64,000 nucleotides of DNA from Paludibaculum fermentans (GCF_015277775.1 NZ_CP063849.1:558001-622000); one strand, 5' to 3'. Numbered from the stretch's first letter, positions 25,632 through 34,977 are shown. Program-made: numbers and translations. Notes: generated by a model from the letters alone, not told the origin.

Positions 25632-27623
25632 ATGTCTCGCATCGCGTTTCTGCTCTTTGTGGCCACGGCCTGCCACGCCCAGGTCGATGTCCTGATCGTC
25701 GGCGGCAGCAGTTCCGGCATCGGAGCCGCCATCGGAGCCGCCCGGCTCGGCGGTTCCGTCCTCCTGGTCGAAGACACCCCCGTCCTGGGCGGCATGCTCT
25801 CCAACGGCATCTCCAACATTGATTCCTACTCCTACGAGTCGTTGAGCGGCGTCTTTGATGAGTTCCGTCAACAGGTTCGGGCGCACTACGGCTACTCGGG
25901 GCCTCTTCCTCCGCACAAAGCCTCCCATGTCGATGGACATTCGTTCGCGGCCCATCAGGCCGAAGCCGGAGGCCGCTGGGAGCCCCACGTCGCCGCCCGT
26001 ATCTTCCAGCAGATGGCCGCCCGGTACCCCAATCTCCAGATCCGCTATCGCACTGTCGCCACGGGAGTTGTCATGGACGGCCGGCGCATCGTCGGGGTCC
26101 ATTTCGAAGACGAAAAAGGTCAGAAGAGCACCGTCCTGGCGAAGGTCGTGGTCGACGCCACGCATGAAGGCGACATCGCCGCCTGGGCCGGCGCACCCTA
26201 TCGTGTTGGCCGGGAAGCCCGCTCTCCGCTCGAGCCGCATGCCGGCCACATGTTCTTTTACAACGCCACCAACGAGATCCTGCCGGGCTCGACCGGACGC
26301 CAGGATCAGGCGATTCCGTCGTCCGGTTTGCGGGTCTGTATCAAAAAGTACCCTTCCGGTGCACCCCTCGTCGCTCGCCCCGCCGGCTACGATCCCGAGC
26401 AGTTCAAGTACAGCTCAAAGGGTTTATCTACAGAGGTTCCTGGCGAAAAGTTCGAGATGAACGTGAACCCGATCGGCAACGAGATCCAGGAGCTGAACTG
26501 GACCTGGCCGGAGGGTTCCCTCGCGGAGCGCCGGAGACTCTACGAACTCCACAAGAATCGGGCACTCAGCTATCTCTACTATCTGCAGCACGATCTCGGC
26601 CGGACTGATCTGGGGTTGGCCGACGACGAGTTCGTCGACAACGGGAATTTGCCCTACCGGGTATTTATCCGCGAGGCGCGGCGGGTTGAGGGGGAGGTCA
26701 TGATGACCGAAGCCGACATCAACCCCTTCCTGAGCGGCAACACCTGGCTGACGCCCTTCCGGCCGGACAGCATCGCCGTCGGGGAGTACCCCATCGACGC
26801 CAAGCCGGTCCGGCCCAAGACGGACTTCACGAAGCCGGACAAGGGCGAGGGCGACTTCTATCTGATCGACGTAACCACCGCGTTCCAAGTGCCTTACGGA
26901 GCGATGGTCCCCAAACAGGTGGAGGGGCTGCTGGTGCCCACGGCGCTCTCCGCGACCCACGTGTCGTTCTCGGCCGTCCGCATGGATCCCACCTGGACGG
27001 TCCTTGGCCAAGCCGCCGGCGTCGCGGCCGCGCTTTCCGCCAAAACACAGGTCAGCCCGCGCCAACTGGCTGTCAGCAAAGTACAAAGCGAGTTGCTCAG
27101 GCAGAAGGCCCGGCTGGTTTTCTACTGGGATCTTCCGCTGGATCACCCCGCGTTCGAGGCGATCGAGACGCTCTCGCTGCGCGGTTCCTTCCGCGGCTTC
27201 CCGGATCGGACCTTCCACCCCGACGCTTCGCTCACCCGGGCCCAGGCCGCCGCACTGATTGTAAAGCACTTCGGGCTCTGGCCCAGCGTCAGCGGCCATC
27301 ATTTTACGGACGTCCCATATACGCATTGGGCGTTCCGTGATGTCGAGACGCTGCACGACCAGCACGTGCTGGAATTGCTGGGCCTGCCGCCGCTGTGGCC
27401 CCAGGCCGGTCCCTATCGCGGCCCTGTTCACGCCGGCTTTGCCAAGCCGGCTACTGCTCGTCAATTTCTTCCGGATCAACTAGTTACGTCACAAGAGTGG
27501 AGAAACTTGTTGAACCGTTTCCGCTCCAATTCGCTACCTCCACTGCCTCCCGGCCCAGTCTCGCGGGCGAGGGCGGCGCTGGATCTCTATTCACTGCCCG
27601 TTCAAGAGGGAGTCAATCCATAA
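25632..27623 (+). CDS. FAD-dependent oxidoreductase (xanthan-lyase-like family) with C-terminal SLH domain
   Basis: 663 residues with a signal peptide (MSRIAFLLFVATACHAQ). The FAD-binding N-terminus reads VDVLIVGGSSSGIGAAIGAA and LLVEDTPVLGGMLSNG. The usual family core follows, including MMTEADINPF and HVSFSAVRMDPTWTVLGQAAG. From ~500 there is an S-layer-homology-type segment (GFPDRTFHPDASLTRAQAA; FTDVPYTHWAFRDVETL), a peptidoglycan or cell-wall-polymer binding module that is unusual on an FAD enzyme. It is the first gene of a three-gene operon, since its stop overlaps the next ATG by one base (ataatg). The substrate is unknown; family members are often surface or periplasmic flavoproteins of unknown reaction. 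Confidence 0.85.
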   Translation: MSRIAFLLFVATACHAQVDVLIVGGSSSGIGAAIGAARLGGSVLLVEDTPVLGGMLSNGISNIDSYSYESLSGVFDEFRQQVRAHYGYSGPLPPHKASHVDGHSFAAHQAEAGGRWEPHVAARIFQQMAARYPNLQIRYRTVATGVVMDGRRIVGVHFEDEKGQKSTVLAKVVVDATHEGDIAAWAGAPYRVGREARSPLEPHAGHMFFYNATNEILPGSTGRQDQAIPSSGLRVCIKKYPSGAPLVARPAGYDPEQFKYSSKGLSTEVPGEKFEMNVNPIGNEIQELNWTWPEGSLAERRRLYELHKNRALSYLYYLQHDLGRTDLGLADDEFVDNGNLPYRVFIREARRVEGEVMMTEADINPFLSGNTWLTPFRPDSIAVGEYPIDAKPVRPKTDFTKPDKGEGDFYLIDVTTAFQVPYGAMVPKQVEGLLVPTALSATHVSFSAVRMDPTWTVLGQAAGVAAALSAKTQVSPRQLAVSKVQSELLRQKARLVFYWDLPLDHPAFEAIETLSLRGSFRGFPDRTFHPDASLTRAQAAALIVKHFGLWPSVSGHHFTDVPYTHWAFRDVETLHDQHVLELLGLPPLWPQAGPYRGPVHAGFAKPATARQFLPDQLVTSQEWRNLLNRFRSNSLPPLPPGPVSRARAALDLYSLPVQEGVNP

Positions 27624-30600
27624 TGCGCTTCAGGACACTGTCTGTCACGGCGTTGCTTGCCTTCTCGCTGGCCCTGTCAGCCCTGGCACAGAACGCCCAA
27701 ATTACTGGAATGGTGAAGGATCCGACCGATGCCCCCGTCGCCGGAGCCACCGTCAATATCATCGCCACCGATACCGGGACGTCACGCCTGGTCGTGACGA
27801 GCTCCGAGGGGTACTACACCGCTCCGCTGCTGCCGCGCGGCCGGTACGAAGTAGTGGTTGAGATGAAAGGCTTCAAAGGCTCAAGAAATAAGGACTTGTT
27901 ATTAGAGGAAGGCCAGTCGCTCCGCCTCGATATCCGGCTGGAGATGGGCCAGGTGAGCGAGACGGTGGAGGTGGTCGCGTCAGCCGGATTGCTGAGCACG
28001 GAGACTACCTCGGTATCGACGGTTGTCCCCAACCAGCGCGTGGTCGATCTGCCGCTGAGCGGCCGCAACCCCTTGCTGCTGGCGAACTTAGTGCCCGGTG
28101 TGCGACCGGTCGGGTCGTTTGGCGGCATGACCGTTTCGAGCTTCGACGGCTCCCGGGTATCGATCGCCGGAGGCGCCCCCAGTACCAACAACTTCATGGT
28201 GGATGGAGTCGCGGCAGAGAACTTTGCCTCGGGCGGCATCCAGATTACTCTCTCACCGGATGCCACGGAAGAGTTCCGCGTCATCACGCGCAACCCCAGC
28301 GCCGAGTATGGCCGGACGGGCGGCGGCATCGCCAATTTCGTCAGCAAGGCGGGTACGAACGACTGGCACGGTTCGGCCTTTGAGTTCCTGAAAAATAAGC
28401 AGTTAAACGCCAACAGCTTCTTCAGCAACTACGCCGGGGCGAAGCGCGCTCCGTTCGTCTTCAACCAGTACGGCGCCACGCTGGGCGGGCCAGTCAGGAA
28501 AGACCAGACGTTCTTCTTCTTCAACTGGGAGAAGGTCGCCCAGCGCGGCCAGGACCAGACCTTCCGCACGGTTCCGACCGACCTGCAACGCAAGGGCGAC
28601 TTCAGCCAGACGTTGGACGCCGCGGGCCGGCAGGTGCAGATCTACGATCCCCTGACGACCGTTCCCAATCCGGCCAAGCCGGGCTCGTACCTGCGCAGCC
28701 CGCTGCCCGGCAATGCGATTCCGGCCAATCGAATCAACGCGGTAGCGGCCGCCGTGTCCTCCTACTATCCAGCCTCTAATACGGCAGGCAACGCTTTCAC
28801 CCGGACCAACAACTTCTTCGGCCAGGCCTCGGCGCCGGTCGATAAAGACGTTTATGGAGTGCGAGTCGATCATAACTTCAACCAGAGCCGCCGCATCTTC
28901 GGGCGCTATACCTATGACAAGACGTTCCGGGGCTCCTCCAACTTCTATGACAACGTGGCGGAGACCAACACGAGCGACCTGCCGTTCAAGCGCAACAGCG
29001 CTGTTCTCAGCTACATAGAGACGCTGCGGCCGACCCTGCTGCTGGAGACCCGCGTGGGTTTGAATCGCTACTTCACGCCGCGCGTGACGCGCAGCTACGG
29101 CTTTGATGTCACCAAGCTCTCGATGAATGCTATCGTCAACAGCCAGATGCAGTTACCGGTCTTCCCCAGTTTCAGTGTCGGCGACATGAGCGGGCTCGGC
29201 GCGGCCGCGGACGATCACCTGATCCAGGCTAACGATTCCTACACGGCGGCGGGGTCGGTCACGTGGATCCGCTCGGCGCATAACCTCAAATTTGGCACGG
29301 AGTTCCGGACCTATCGCGCCAACAACAACCAGATGTGCGGCTCGATTCTGGCGCTGGGTTTTGGGCGTGGGTTCACGCAGGGCTCCGACCCGAATGCGAC
29401 GGCCACGAATGCCGGCTTCGGGTATGCCTCGTTCCTGCTGGGCGACGCCAGCAGCGGCGGGTTAACCCGTTGCCCGACTGTCACTTACCAAGTTCCTTAC
29501 GGCGCTGTCTACGCGCAGGACGATTGGAAGGTGACTCCGCGTATCACCTTAAACCTTGGCTTGAGGTATGAGGTGGAAGGTGCTCTCACTGATCGATATA
29601 ATGCGATGTCCATGTGGGATCCGACGGCCTCGTACTCCAGCGGCGGTGTGAACATGACCGGCGGCCTGGTCTATCCGGGTGTCAACGGCTTGGGCCGGGG
29701 CAACCGCCAGGTGTCGTACAAGGACTTCGAGCCGCGCCTAGGCCTTTCGTATCAACTGTTTAAGAAAACGGTGCTGCGCGCCAGCTACGGCATCCTGCAC
29801 CTGCCCACGACCGGTGTGATCATTCGCGTGGGCCAGAGCGGCTTCTCGGCCAGTTCGTCGATGGTGACCTCGGTGGATGGCGGCTTTACGCCGACAGGCA
29901 ACATCGCCAATCCGTTTCCGGATGGCATCAACCTGCCCAGCGGGTCGTCGCAGGGTCTTCTGACCGGGATCGGCACGAGCATCGGCGGCAACCTGTTGAA
30001 TCTACAGCGCGGGTACAGCCAACAGTGGAACTTCAACGTGCAGCAGGAGCTGGGCGGAGGCTGGATTGTGGAGCTGGGGTACATGGGCAACCGGGGCGTC
30101 TCGTTGCCGGCCAACAGGACGTTTCACTACCTGCCGCAGTCGACGCTGTCGCAGGGTACTGCGCTGCAGCAGTTGGTGCCTAACCCCTTTGCTGCCATCG
30201 TGAAAACGGGTCCGCTGGCGCAGGCGAACGTGACCCGGGCGACGCTGTTGAACTACTATCCGCAGTTCAGCGGCTCCAGCGGTTTGGACTCGTGGGCCGA
30301 TTCGATCTACCACGCCGCGACGATGCGGCTGGAGAAGCGTTTCTCGCACGGGTTGTCGCTGCTGGCTTCGTACACCTTCTCGAAGCTCATCGACAACAAT
30401 CTGGGCAATGGAGTCAACGGCTTCGCCGATGGTGGGGACAACGGCGTGCAGAACTGGGACAACCTGCGGGCGGAGCGCGCGGTGTCGACCTCCGATCTGC
30501 CGCAACGCCTTGTGATGACAGCGAGTTACGAGCTGCCGTTCCTGAAGGATTCGAAGGGGCTCGCGAAGGCGGTGCTCGGCGGGTGGCAGCTCAACCCGAT

Positions 30601-31015
30601 CGTCACGCTGCAAAGCGGCAACGTGATTTCGGTGACGGCGAATGCTCCGGCGTTCGGCGGCGGGCGGCCTGATCTGATTGGAGATCCGTCAGTTAGCAAT
30701 CCAAACATCGACAATTGGTTGAACAAGGCGGCGTTCGCTCCGATCCAGCCGTTTACGTTTGGGAATGCTCCGCGCAATCTCCCGACCGTGCGGACCGACG
30801 GCATGCAGAACATTGACCTTTCGGTGCTGAAGAACTTCCGGTTGAAAGAGCGCTACAAGGTACAGTTCCGGGCAGAGTTCTTTAACCTGACGAACACGCC
30901 CACATTCGGCAATCCGACGGCGAACATCAGTTCGGGTAGCTTCGGGACGATCCGGTCGTTGGCGACGAATACGGGTCCGCGGAACATCCAGTTGGCGTTG
31001 AAGTTCCTCTTCTAG
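27623..31015 (+). CDS. Oar-like TonB-dependent outer-membrane receptor with carboxypeptidase-regulatory domain
   Basis: 1130 residues. After a signal peptide (TALLAFSLALSALAQ), residues ~22-105 form a CarboxypepD_reg-like beta-sandwich (AQITGMVKDPTDAPVAGATV; SEGYYTAPLLPRGRYEVVVE). A plug-like region follows (~115-240: VVDLPLSGRNPLLLANLVPG; NNFMVDGVAAENF). The remainder is the outer-membrane barrel, ending in the terminal aromatic motif NIQLALKFLF. Such receptors are greatly expanded in acidobacteria and bind large substrates at the surface. Enclosed between two FAD oxidoreductase genes in one operon (one-base overlap upstream, 2-bp gap downstream), it probably imports or displays the substrate of those enzymes. 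Confidence 0.9.
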   Translation: MRFRTLSVTALLAFSLALSALAQNAQITGMVKDPTDAPVAGATVNIIATDTGTSRLVVTSSEGYYTAPLLPRGRYEVVVEMKGFKGSRNKDLLLEEGQSLRLDIRLEMGQVSETVEVVASAGLLSTETTSVSTVVPNQRVVDLPLSGRNPLLLANLVPGVRPVGSFGGMTVSSFDGSRVSIAGGAPSTNNFMVDGVAAENFASGGIQITLSPDATEEFRVITRNPSAEYGRTGGGIANFVSKAGTNDWHGSAFEFLKNKQLNANSFFSNYAGAKRAPFVFNQYGATLGGPVRKDQTFFFFNWEKVAQRGQDQTFRTVPTDLQRKGDFSQTLDAAGRQVQIYDPLTTVPNPAKPGSYLRSPLPGNAIPANRINAVAAAVSSYYPASNTAGNAFTRTNNFFGQASAPVDKDVYGVRVDHNFNQSRRIFGRYTYDKTFRGSSNFYDNVAETNTSDLPFKRNSAVLSYIETLRPTLLLETRVGLNRYFTPRVTRSYGFDVTKLSMNAIVNSQMQLPVFPSFSVGDMSGLGAAADDHLIQANDSYTAAGSVTWIRSAHNLKFGTEFRTYRANNNQMCGSILALGFGRGFTQGSDPNATATNAGFGYASFLLGDASSGGLTRCPTVTYQVPYGAVYAQDDWKVTPRITLNLGLRYEVEGALTDRYNAMSMWDPTASYSSGGVNMTGGLVYPGVNGLGRGNRQVSYKDFEPRLGLSYQLFKKTVLRASYGILHLPTTGVIIRVGQSGFSASSSMVTSVDGGFTPTGNIANPFPDGINLPSGSSQGLLTGIGTSIGGNLLNLQRGYSQQWNFNVQQELGGGWIVELGYMGNRGVSLPANRTFHYLPQSTLSQGTALQQLVPNPFAAIVKTGPLAQANVTRATLLNYYPQFSGSSGLDSWADSIYHAATMRLEKRFSHGLSLLASYTFSKLIDNNLGNGVNGFADGGDNGVQNWDNLRAERAVSTSDLPQRLVMTASYELPFLKDSKGLAKAVLGGWQLNPIVTLQSGNVISVTANAPAFGGGRPDLIGDPSVSNPNIDNWLNKAAFAPIQPFTFGNAPRNLPTVRTDGMQNIDLSVLKNFRLKERYKVQFRAEFFNLTNTPTFGNPTANISSGSFGTIRSLATNTGPRNIQLALKFLF

Positions 31016-31017
31016 TC

Positions 31018-32616
31018 ATGAATCTCCATTGCTTGACGAAAGCAACAATATTACTTGCCGGTGTCAACTTGTTTGGCGCCGCGCGAACGGTGCAGGATGT
31101 GGTCGTTTACGGTGGGACAGCCGCGGGAGTCACCGCGGCTGTCCAGGCCGCCCGGATGGGCAAGAAAGTGGCCCTGGTCGCTCCGGAGAAACATGTCGGG
31201 GGGATCTCGGTGGAGGGCCTCGGCGGATCGGATATCGATAATCACGACTTCCGAAACAGTATAGCCGTGGGCGGATTGGCGCTCGAATTTTACACGCGAG
31301 TCGGCCAGAAGTATGGGAAGCCGAAGCCGGTGTGGCGGTTTGAGCCGCATGTGGCCGAGGCGGTGTTCGAGGACATGTTGGAACAGAATCATGTCCCGGT
31401 GTTTCGGGCCCGGCGGCTGAAGGAGCCGCTCCCCTCGGCCGTGGTTTGGGACGAGGGCAAGAGGTTGAAGGCGATCGTGACGGAGTCGGGCGAGGTGTTC
31501 GAGGGGCGGCAGTTCATCGACGCTTCGATTGAAGGCGACCTGCTGTTCGCGGCGGGAGTGGAGACGGTGATCGGCCGGGAGTCGAACTCGAAGTATGGGG
31601 AGAAGATGAACGGGATCCGGGCGGTGAACGATTACCGGCAGTTTCCGGTGCGGGTGGATCCTTACAAGGTACCCGGGGTGGCTTCGAGCGGGTTGATTGC
31701 AACAATCCAGGATGAGGAGTTCGGGGTGCCGGGCTCTGGCGATGCCCGGGTGCAGGGGTACTGCTTTCGGTTGTGCTTGACGCGGCGGCCGGAGAACCGG
31801 CTCGCGATCAGTCAGCCGGCCCACTATGATCCTGCGCAGTATGAGATCTACCGGCGGTATGCGAAGGCGGGTGGGCATCTGTTTGCCCCGCAGGAGAACG
31901 TGCCGAATGGGAAGACGGACCTGGGGTCGTGGCACGACCTTTCGGCGAATCTGTATGGGATGAACTCTGCGTATCCGGGCGGGTCGTATGCGGTGCGGGC
32001 GCAGGTGTATCAGCAGCACCTGGAGTTTACGTGGGGACTGCTGTACTTTCTTGCGCACGATGCGGGGCTGCCGGAGAGTGTGCGGGCGGCCTGGCGGGCG
32101 TGGGGTCTGTGCAAGGACGAGTTCACCGATAACGGGGGGTGGCCGCGGCAGATCTATGTGCGGGATGCGCGGCGGATGGTCTCTGATTATGTGTTGACGG
32201 AGGCGCATACGCGGCGGGTGAATGCTCCGCTGGTGGAGGATGGGGTGGCGGTGGCGTATTGGCCTCCGGATGTACACCATGTGCGGCGGATTGTGAAGGA
32301 TGGGGCGGCTTATAACGAAGGGTTTGTGTTTGGCGGGCAGGAGTGGGGGCCGTTCAGTATTCCGTACCGGGCTTTGACGCCGAGACGGCGGGAGGCGGTG
32401 AATCTGCTGGCGGCTGCGTGTCCGTCGTCGTCGCATGTGGCGTACGGGGCGGTGCGGTTGGAGTGGACGTTCATGGCGCTGGGGCAGGCGGCGGGGGTGG
32501 CGGCGGCGTTGGCGGACGGGGCTGTGCAGGATGTGCCGTATCCCCGGTTGAGACGGGTTTTGGTGGAGGCCGGGGCGGTGGTGTCGGTGCAGGGGGTGAC
32601 GGGGTTGGCTCATTGA
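31018..32616 (+). CDS. FAD-dependent oxidoreductase, second of operon
   Basis: 532 residues, starting 2 bp after the TonB receptor stop (tagtcatg), so translation is coupled. The N-terminus has a short signal peptide (TKATILLAGVNLFGAAR). An FAD-binding motif follows (DVVVYGGTAAGVTAAVQAA; ALVAPEKHVGGISVEG). Family core elements include VQGYCFRLCLTRRPENR, DARRMVSDYVLTEAHTRR and SHVAYGAVRLEWTFMALGQA. It is homologous to the first oxidoreductase (25632) over the FAD core but has no SLH tail. Its 3' half is strongly G-rich (many gcg/ggg codons), unlike the preceding gene. Substrate unknown. Confidence 0.88.
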   Translation: MNLHCLTKATILLAGVNLFGAARTVQDVVVYGGTAAGVTAAVQAARMGKKVALVAPEKHVGGISVEGLGGSDIDNHDFRNSIAVGGLALEFYTRVGQKYGKPKPVWRFEPHVAEAVFEDMLEQNHVPVFRARRLKEPLPSAVVWDEGKRLKAIVTESGEVFEGRQFIDASIEGDLLFAAGVETVIGRESNSKYGEKMNGIRAVNDYRQFPVRVDPYKVPGVASSGLIATIQDEEFGVPGSGDARVQGYCFRLCLTRRPENRLAISQPAHYDPAQYEIYRRYAKAGGHLFAPQENVPNGKTDLGSWHDLSANLYGMNSAYPGGSYAVRAQVYQQHLEFTWGLLYFLAHDAGLPESVRAAWRAWGLCKDEFTDNGGWPRQIYVRDARRMVSDYVLTEAHTRRVNAPLVEDGVAVAYWPPDVHHVRRIVKDGAAYNEGFVFGGQEWGPFSIPYRALTPRRREAVNLLAAACPSSSHVAYGAVRLEWTFMALGQAAGVAAALADGAVQDVPYPRLRRVLVEAGAVVSVQGVTGLAH

Positions 32617-32635
32617 GGAGGGGACTGTTGGTGGA

Positions 32636-32693
32636 GGGGGCCGTTGGGATTGGGGCGGGCCCCCGGCTTGCGCCGGGGGTAAGGCTGGGGGGG
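32636..32693 (-). repeat. dispersed GC-hairpin repeat (58 bp), copy A
   Basis: Copy of a 58-bp sequence beginning ggggg ccgttgggattgggg and containing the stem cccccggc/gccggggg with loop ttgc (32660-32679). It is virtually identical to 34690-34747 and is the reverse complement of the core of the 144-bp units at 16916-17283. Confidence 0.9.
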
Positions 32694-32740
32694 CTTTTGG
32701 GCGGGGTGGGGGCTGAGGTTGAGGGAACTTCCGTTGGTGG

Positions 32741-32818
32741 GGGGACGGTCCGCTCTGCCCACGTCGACCTTCTTGTGCCTTGGGGCTTCTTTGGCTGGGG
32801 GCAGAGAGGACCGTCCCC
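32741..32818. repeat. 78-bp imperfect palindrome (MITE/REP-like)
   Basis: A 20-bp arm (32741-32760, starting ggggacggtccgctctgccc) matches the reverse complement of 32799-32818 with one mismatch, enclosing a ~38-nt spacer. It belongs to the same class as the 82-bp palindromes at 40833 and 42329, which share the ggggacg..cgtcccc ends. Confidence 0.75.
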
Positions 32819-32881
32819 GCGGCTGGTTGCGTTGGGATGGCTTGGGCTGGGGAGACGTCCTCGGCGGTGTCGCCGACGGCG

Positions 32882-34540
32882 CTAGGGTTGGAGGGCCAGG
32901 TCGAACCTCAGCAATTGTGGGTTCGGGTCTGTCTTGAATTCGCAGACTACTCGCTGGAGGTGATCGGGCGTCGATGGAAGACGCGCCGGCATTACGAGGT
33001 TCACCTGGTAGAGCCCGAATTGGCCGGGCACCAGGCCCGCATACGGCATCTCGAGACGGGATGAAGGGTCGGAAGTGTTCCAACTGCAGAGGAGATTGTT
33101 CTGGAGCGTTGGCTCCGGCGTTGCGGGTTGGGGCTTGCCTGTCTCTACCGGGGCCGCTACCGGGCCGAGGCCTAGGGCATAGAAATAGAGCGACTCTCCG
33201 GGCAGGGCCGGGTTGTCCAGGGTTACGGGTTGCTGCGTGTCCGCGTGCCTCGGCACATCGTAGATGTCCGGGTAGAGGGTGTTGACGGCGGCCTGGAATT
33301 GCTGGGGTTCCACAAGCGGGTACTCCGCCTGGGTCTGCAAGACCACCTGGGTTTCGGGGGCAGCGGCGCACTCCCAGGGCACCTGAACGAGGAGTTCGCC
33401 GGGCTTGGCCTGGAGGATGGGCGCGGGCCGGCCTCCGATGGTCACCTGGAGATCCGGTTCATCCAGGGCGGTCCCTTTGATCAGCATGGCCGAGCCGATG
33501 GCTCCGTGGAGAGATTCCGTTTCCACGTGGGCGGTGCGGCCTAGGATCTCCGTTACTTTGGGCTCCTCGACTTCCATGCGGAGCAGTCGCCCTCCGAAGG
33601 TGAGGGCGTAGGCGACGCGGCCATTGCCGGAGAGGATGGCGGTCTGGATGCCGTCGGTTTCGCTGGTGAGTTGGCGGACTCCGGTGCCGTCGGCGTTGAG
33701 GACGAAGACCTGGCTGCCGCTGACGGTGAGGATGAGGGATGCGTCGTTGCTGACGGCGGGCTGGCTGAAGTCGGCTGGGCCCTCCAGCACGGTGACGAGT
33801 TCGCCGGAGGTGAGGTCGAGGCGGCGGACCCGGCTGTACTGGTTGTAGGGCGCGGGCCAACGGGAAGTGAAGATGATGGAGCGGCCTTCGGCGTCGATGG
33901 CGGCGCCTTCGATGGTTTCGCTCTGGAAGGTGACGCGTTGGAGGGCTCCGCGCTGGAACAGTTGGAGGTCGTCGTCGTACTTGAGCAGGACTGTGCCGTC
34001 GTTGGTGATCATGCGGCCGGAGGGGGCGAAGGAGTTGTAGGGGAGGGGCCAGGATTCTCCGGTTTCGAGATCCCACTCGCTGCGGCGGGCTCCGGTGGGT
34101 CGGGGGATGCCGGTGATGGTGGCGGCGAGGTAGCGGCCGTTCTGGCTGAGGCGGGCGGGTCCGGCGTAGTCGAGGGGTTCGCCCCGGCCGCGCACCGTGG
34201 TGACGGTGTTGACCATTGAGCCGCAGATGTTTTCGCGGCAGAGGCGGCTGGCGGCGATGGCGCTGATGCGGCCGTCTCCGGAGACGTCGATGCCGGAAAT
34301 GTTGTAGTAATTCGAGATTCTGTTTACCGGGGCTTCGACCATTTCCAGGGTCCGGGCTTCCTGGAGGGCGAGGCCCTGGGCGTCGATTCGGAAGGATTTG
34401 CCATGGGCGGGTTGAGCGGCGCCCTCTTGGATGGAGGGCGTGGTGAAGTAGAGGATGCTGCCATCGTCGGTCGTGCTGAGGCTGGCGATTTGGGCTTGCA
34501 GGGAGGCGGCTAGGAGGAGGGCGAGAATTGCGAGTTTCAC
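32882..34540 (-). CDS. secreted beta-propeller protein with Solibacter-type C-terminal domain
   Basis: 552 residues from a GTG at 34540 with GGAG nearby. A signal peptide (LAILALLLAASLQAQIA) starts it. A WD40/TolB-like propeller fills ~20-330: repeated SxxDG-type blades such as DVSGDGRISAIAAS, ARLSQNGRYLAATI, DAEGRSIIFTSR and SNDASLILTVSG. The last ~220 residues are a domain family (TIGR03437-like) found repeatedly in Solibacter-type acidobacteria, with ALGLGPVAAPVETG and LEMPYAGLVPGQFGLYQVNL. It is probably an extracellular or periplasmic protein that binds other proteins or polymers; function unknown. This domain is the best lineage marker in the window. Confidence 0.88.
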   Translation of the reverse strand: MKLAILALLLAASLQAQIASLSTTDDGSILYFTTPSIQEGAAQPAHGKSFRIDAQGLALQEARTLEMVEAPVNRISNYYNISGIDVSGDGRISAIAASRLCRENICGSMVNTVTTVRGRGEPLDYAGPARLSQNGRYLAATITGIPRPTGARRSEWDLETGESWPLPYNSFAPSGRMITNDGTVLLKYDDDLQLFQRGALQRVTFQSETIEGAAIDAEGRSIIFTSRWPAPYNQYSRVRRLDLTSGELVTVLEGPADFSQPAVSNDASLILTVSGSQVFVLNADGTGVRQLTSETDGIQTAILSGNGRVAYALTFGGRLLRMEVEEPKVTEILGRTAHVETESLHGAIGSAMLIKGTALDEPDLQVTIGGRPAPILQAKPGELLVQVPWECAAAPETQVVLQTQAEYPLVEPQQFQAAVNTLYPDIYDVPRHADTQQPVTLDNPALPGESLYFYALGLGPVAAPVETGKPQPATPEPTLQNNLLCSWNTSDPSSRLEMPYAGLVPGQFGLYQVNLVMPARLPSTPDHLQRVVCEFKTDPNPQLLRFDLALQP

Positions 34541-34689
34541 GGGATGGGCTCCGGTTTTGGTCGGGCGAAATGTGCGATCGATTTTTTGGGAATCGAGATA
34601 TTGATTATTTCGGATGTGTTTATCTTATCGTGTTTCGGGAGGGGTGATTCGGCGGGTGGATCTCCGGGGGTGAGTGTCCTGTTGGTGGT

Positions 34690-34747
34690 GGGGGCCGTTG
34701 GGATTGGGGCGGGCCCCCGGCTTGCGCCGGGGGTAAGGCTGGGGGGG
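34690..34747 (-). repeat. dispersed GC-hairpin repeat (58 bp), copy B
   Basis: Virtually identical to 32636-32693, with stem cccccggc/gccggggg and loop ttgc at 34714-34733. Sequence similarity extends a few bases upstream (ctgttggtgg in both). Confidence 0.9.
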
Positions 34748-34968
34748 AGTTGGGTGTGGGGTTGGGGCAGTGGTTCGGGGAGAGACGGACCGTCCCCGCG
34801 GGTTCGTTGGTTTGGGCGGAGTGGTGGGGGCTCGGGACGGGCTTCTGCTGGACTGGCGGGTGACACCCACTGTTGGGAGGTGTTGGTTCTTTACGGTTCC
34901 CGGATAATTTGATGCTGATCGGTTGGAGTACCGTACCAACTGATTGAGCGCTAGGGCATAATGGGGGC

Positions 34969-34977
34969 GGAGGTGAT
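34969..34977 (+). promoter_or_regulatory. strong ribosome binding site of gdhA
   Basis: GGAGGTGAT lies 5 nt before the ATG at 34983 and fixes the start of glutamate dehydrogenase. Confidence 0.85.

Noticed and set aside
31051-32613. 520-codon minus-strand frame
   Set aside because: Exact antisense of the second FAD oxidoreductase; rich in Pro, Arg and His as expected of a shadow.
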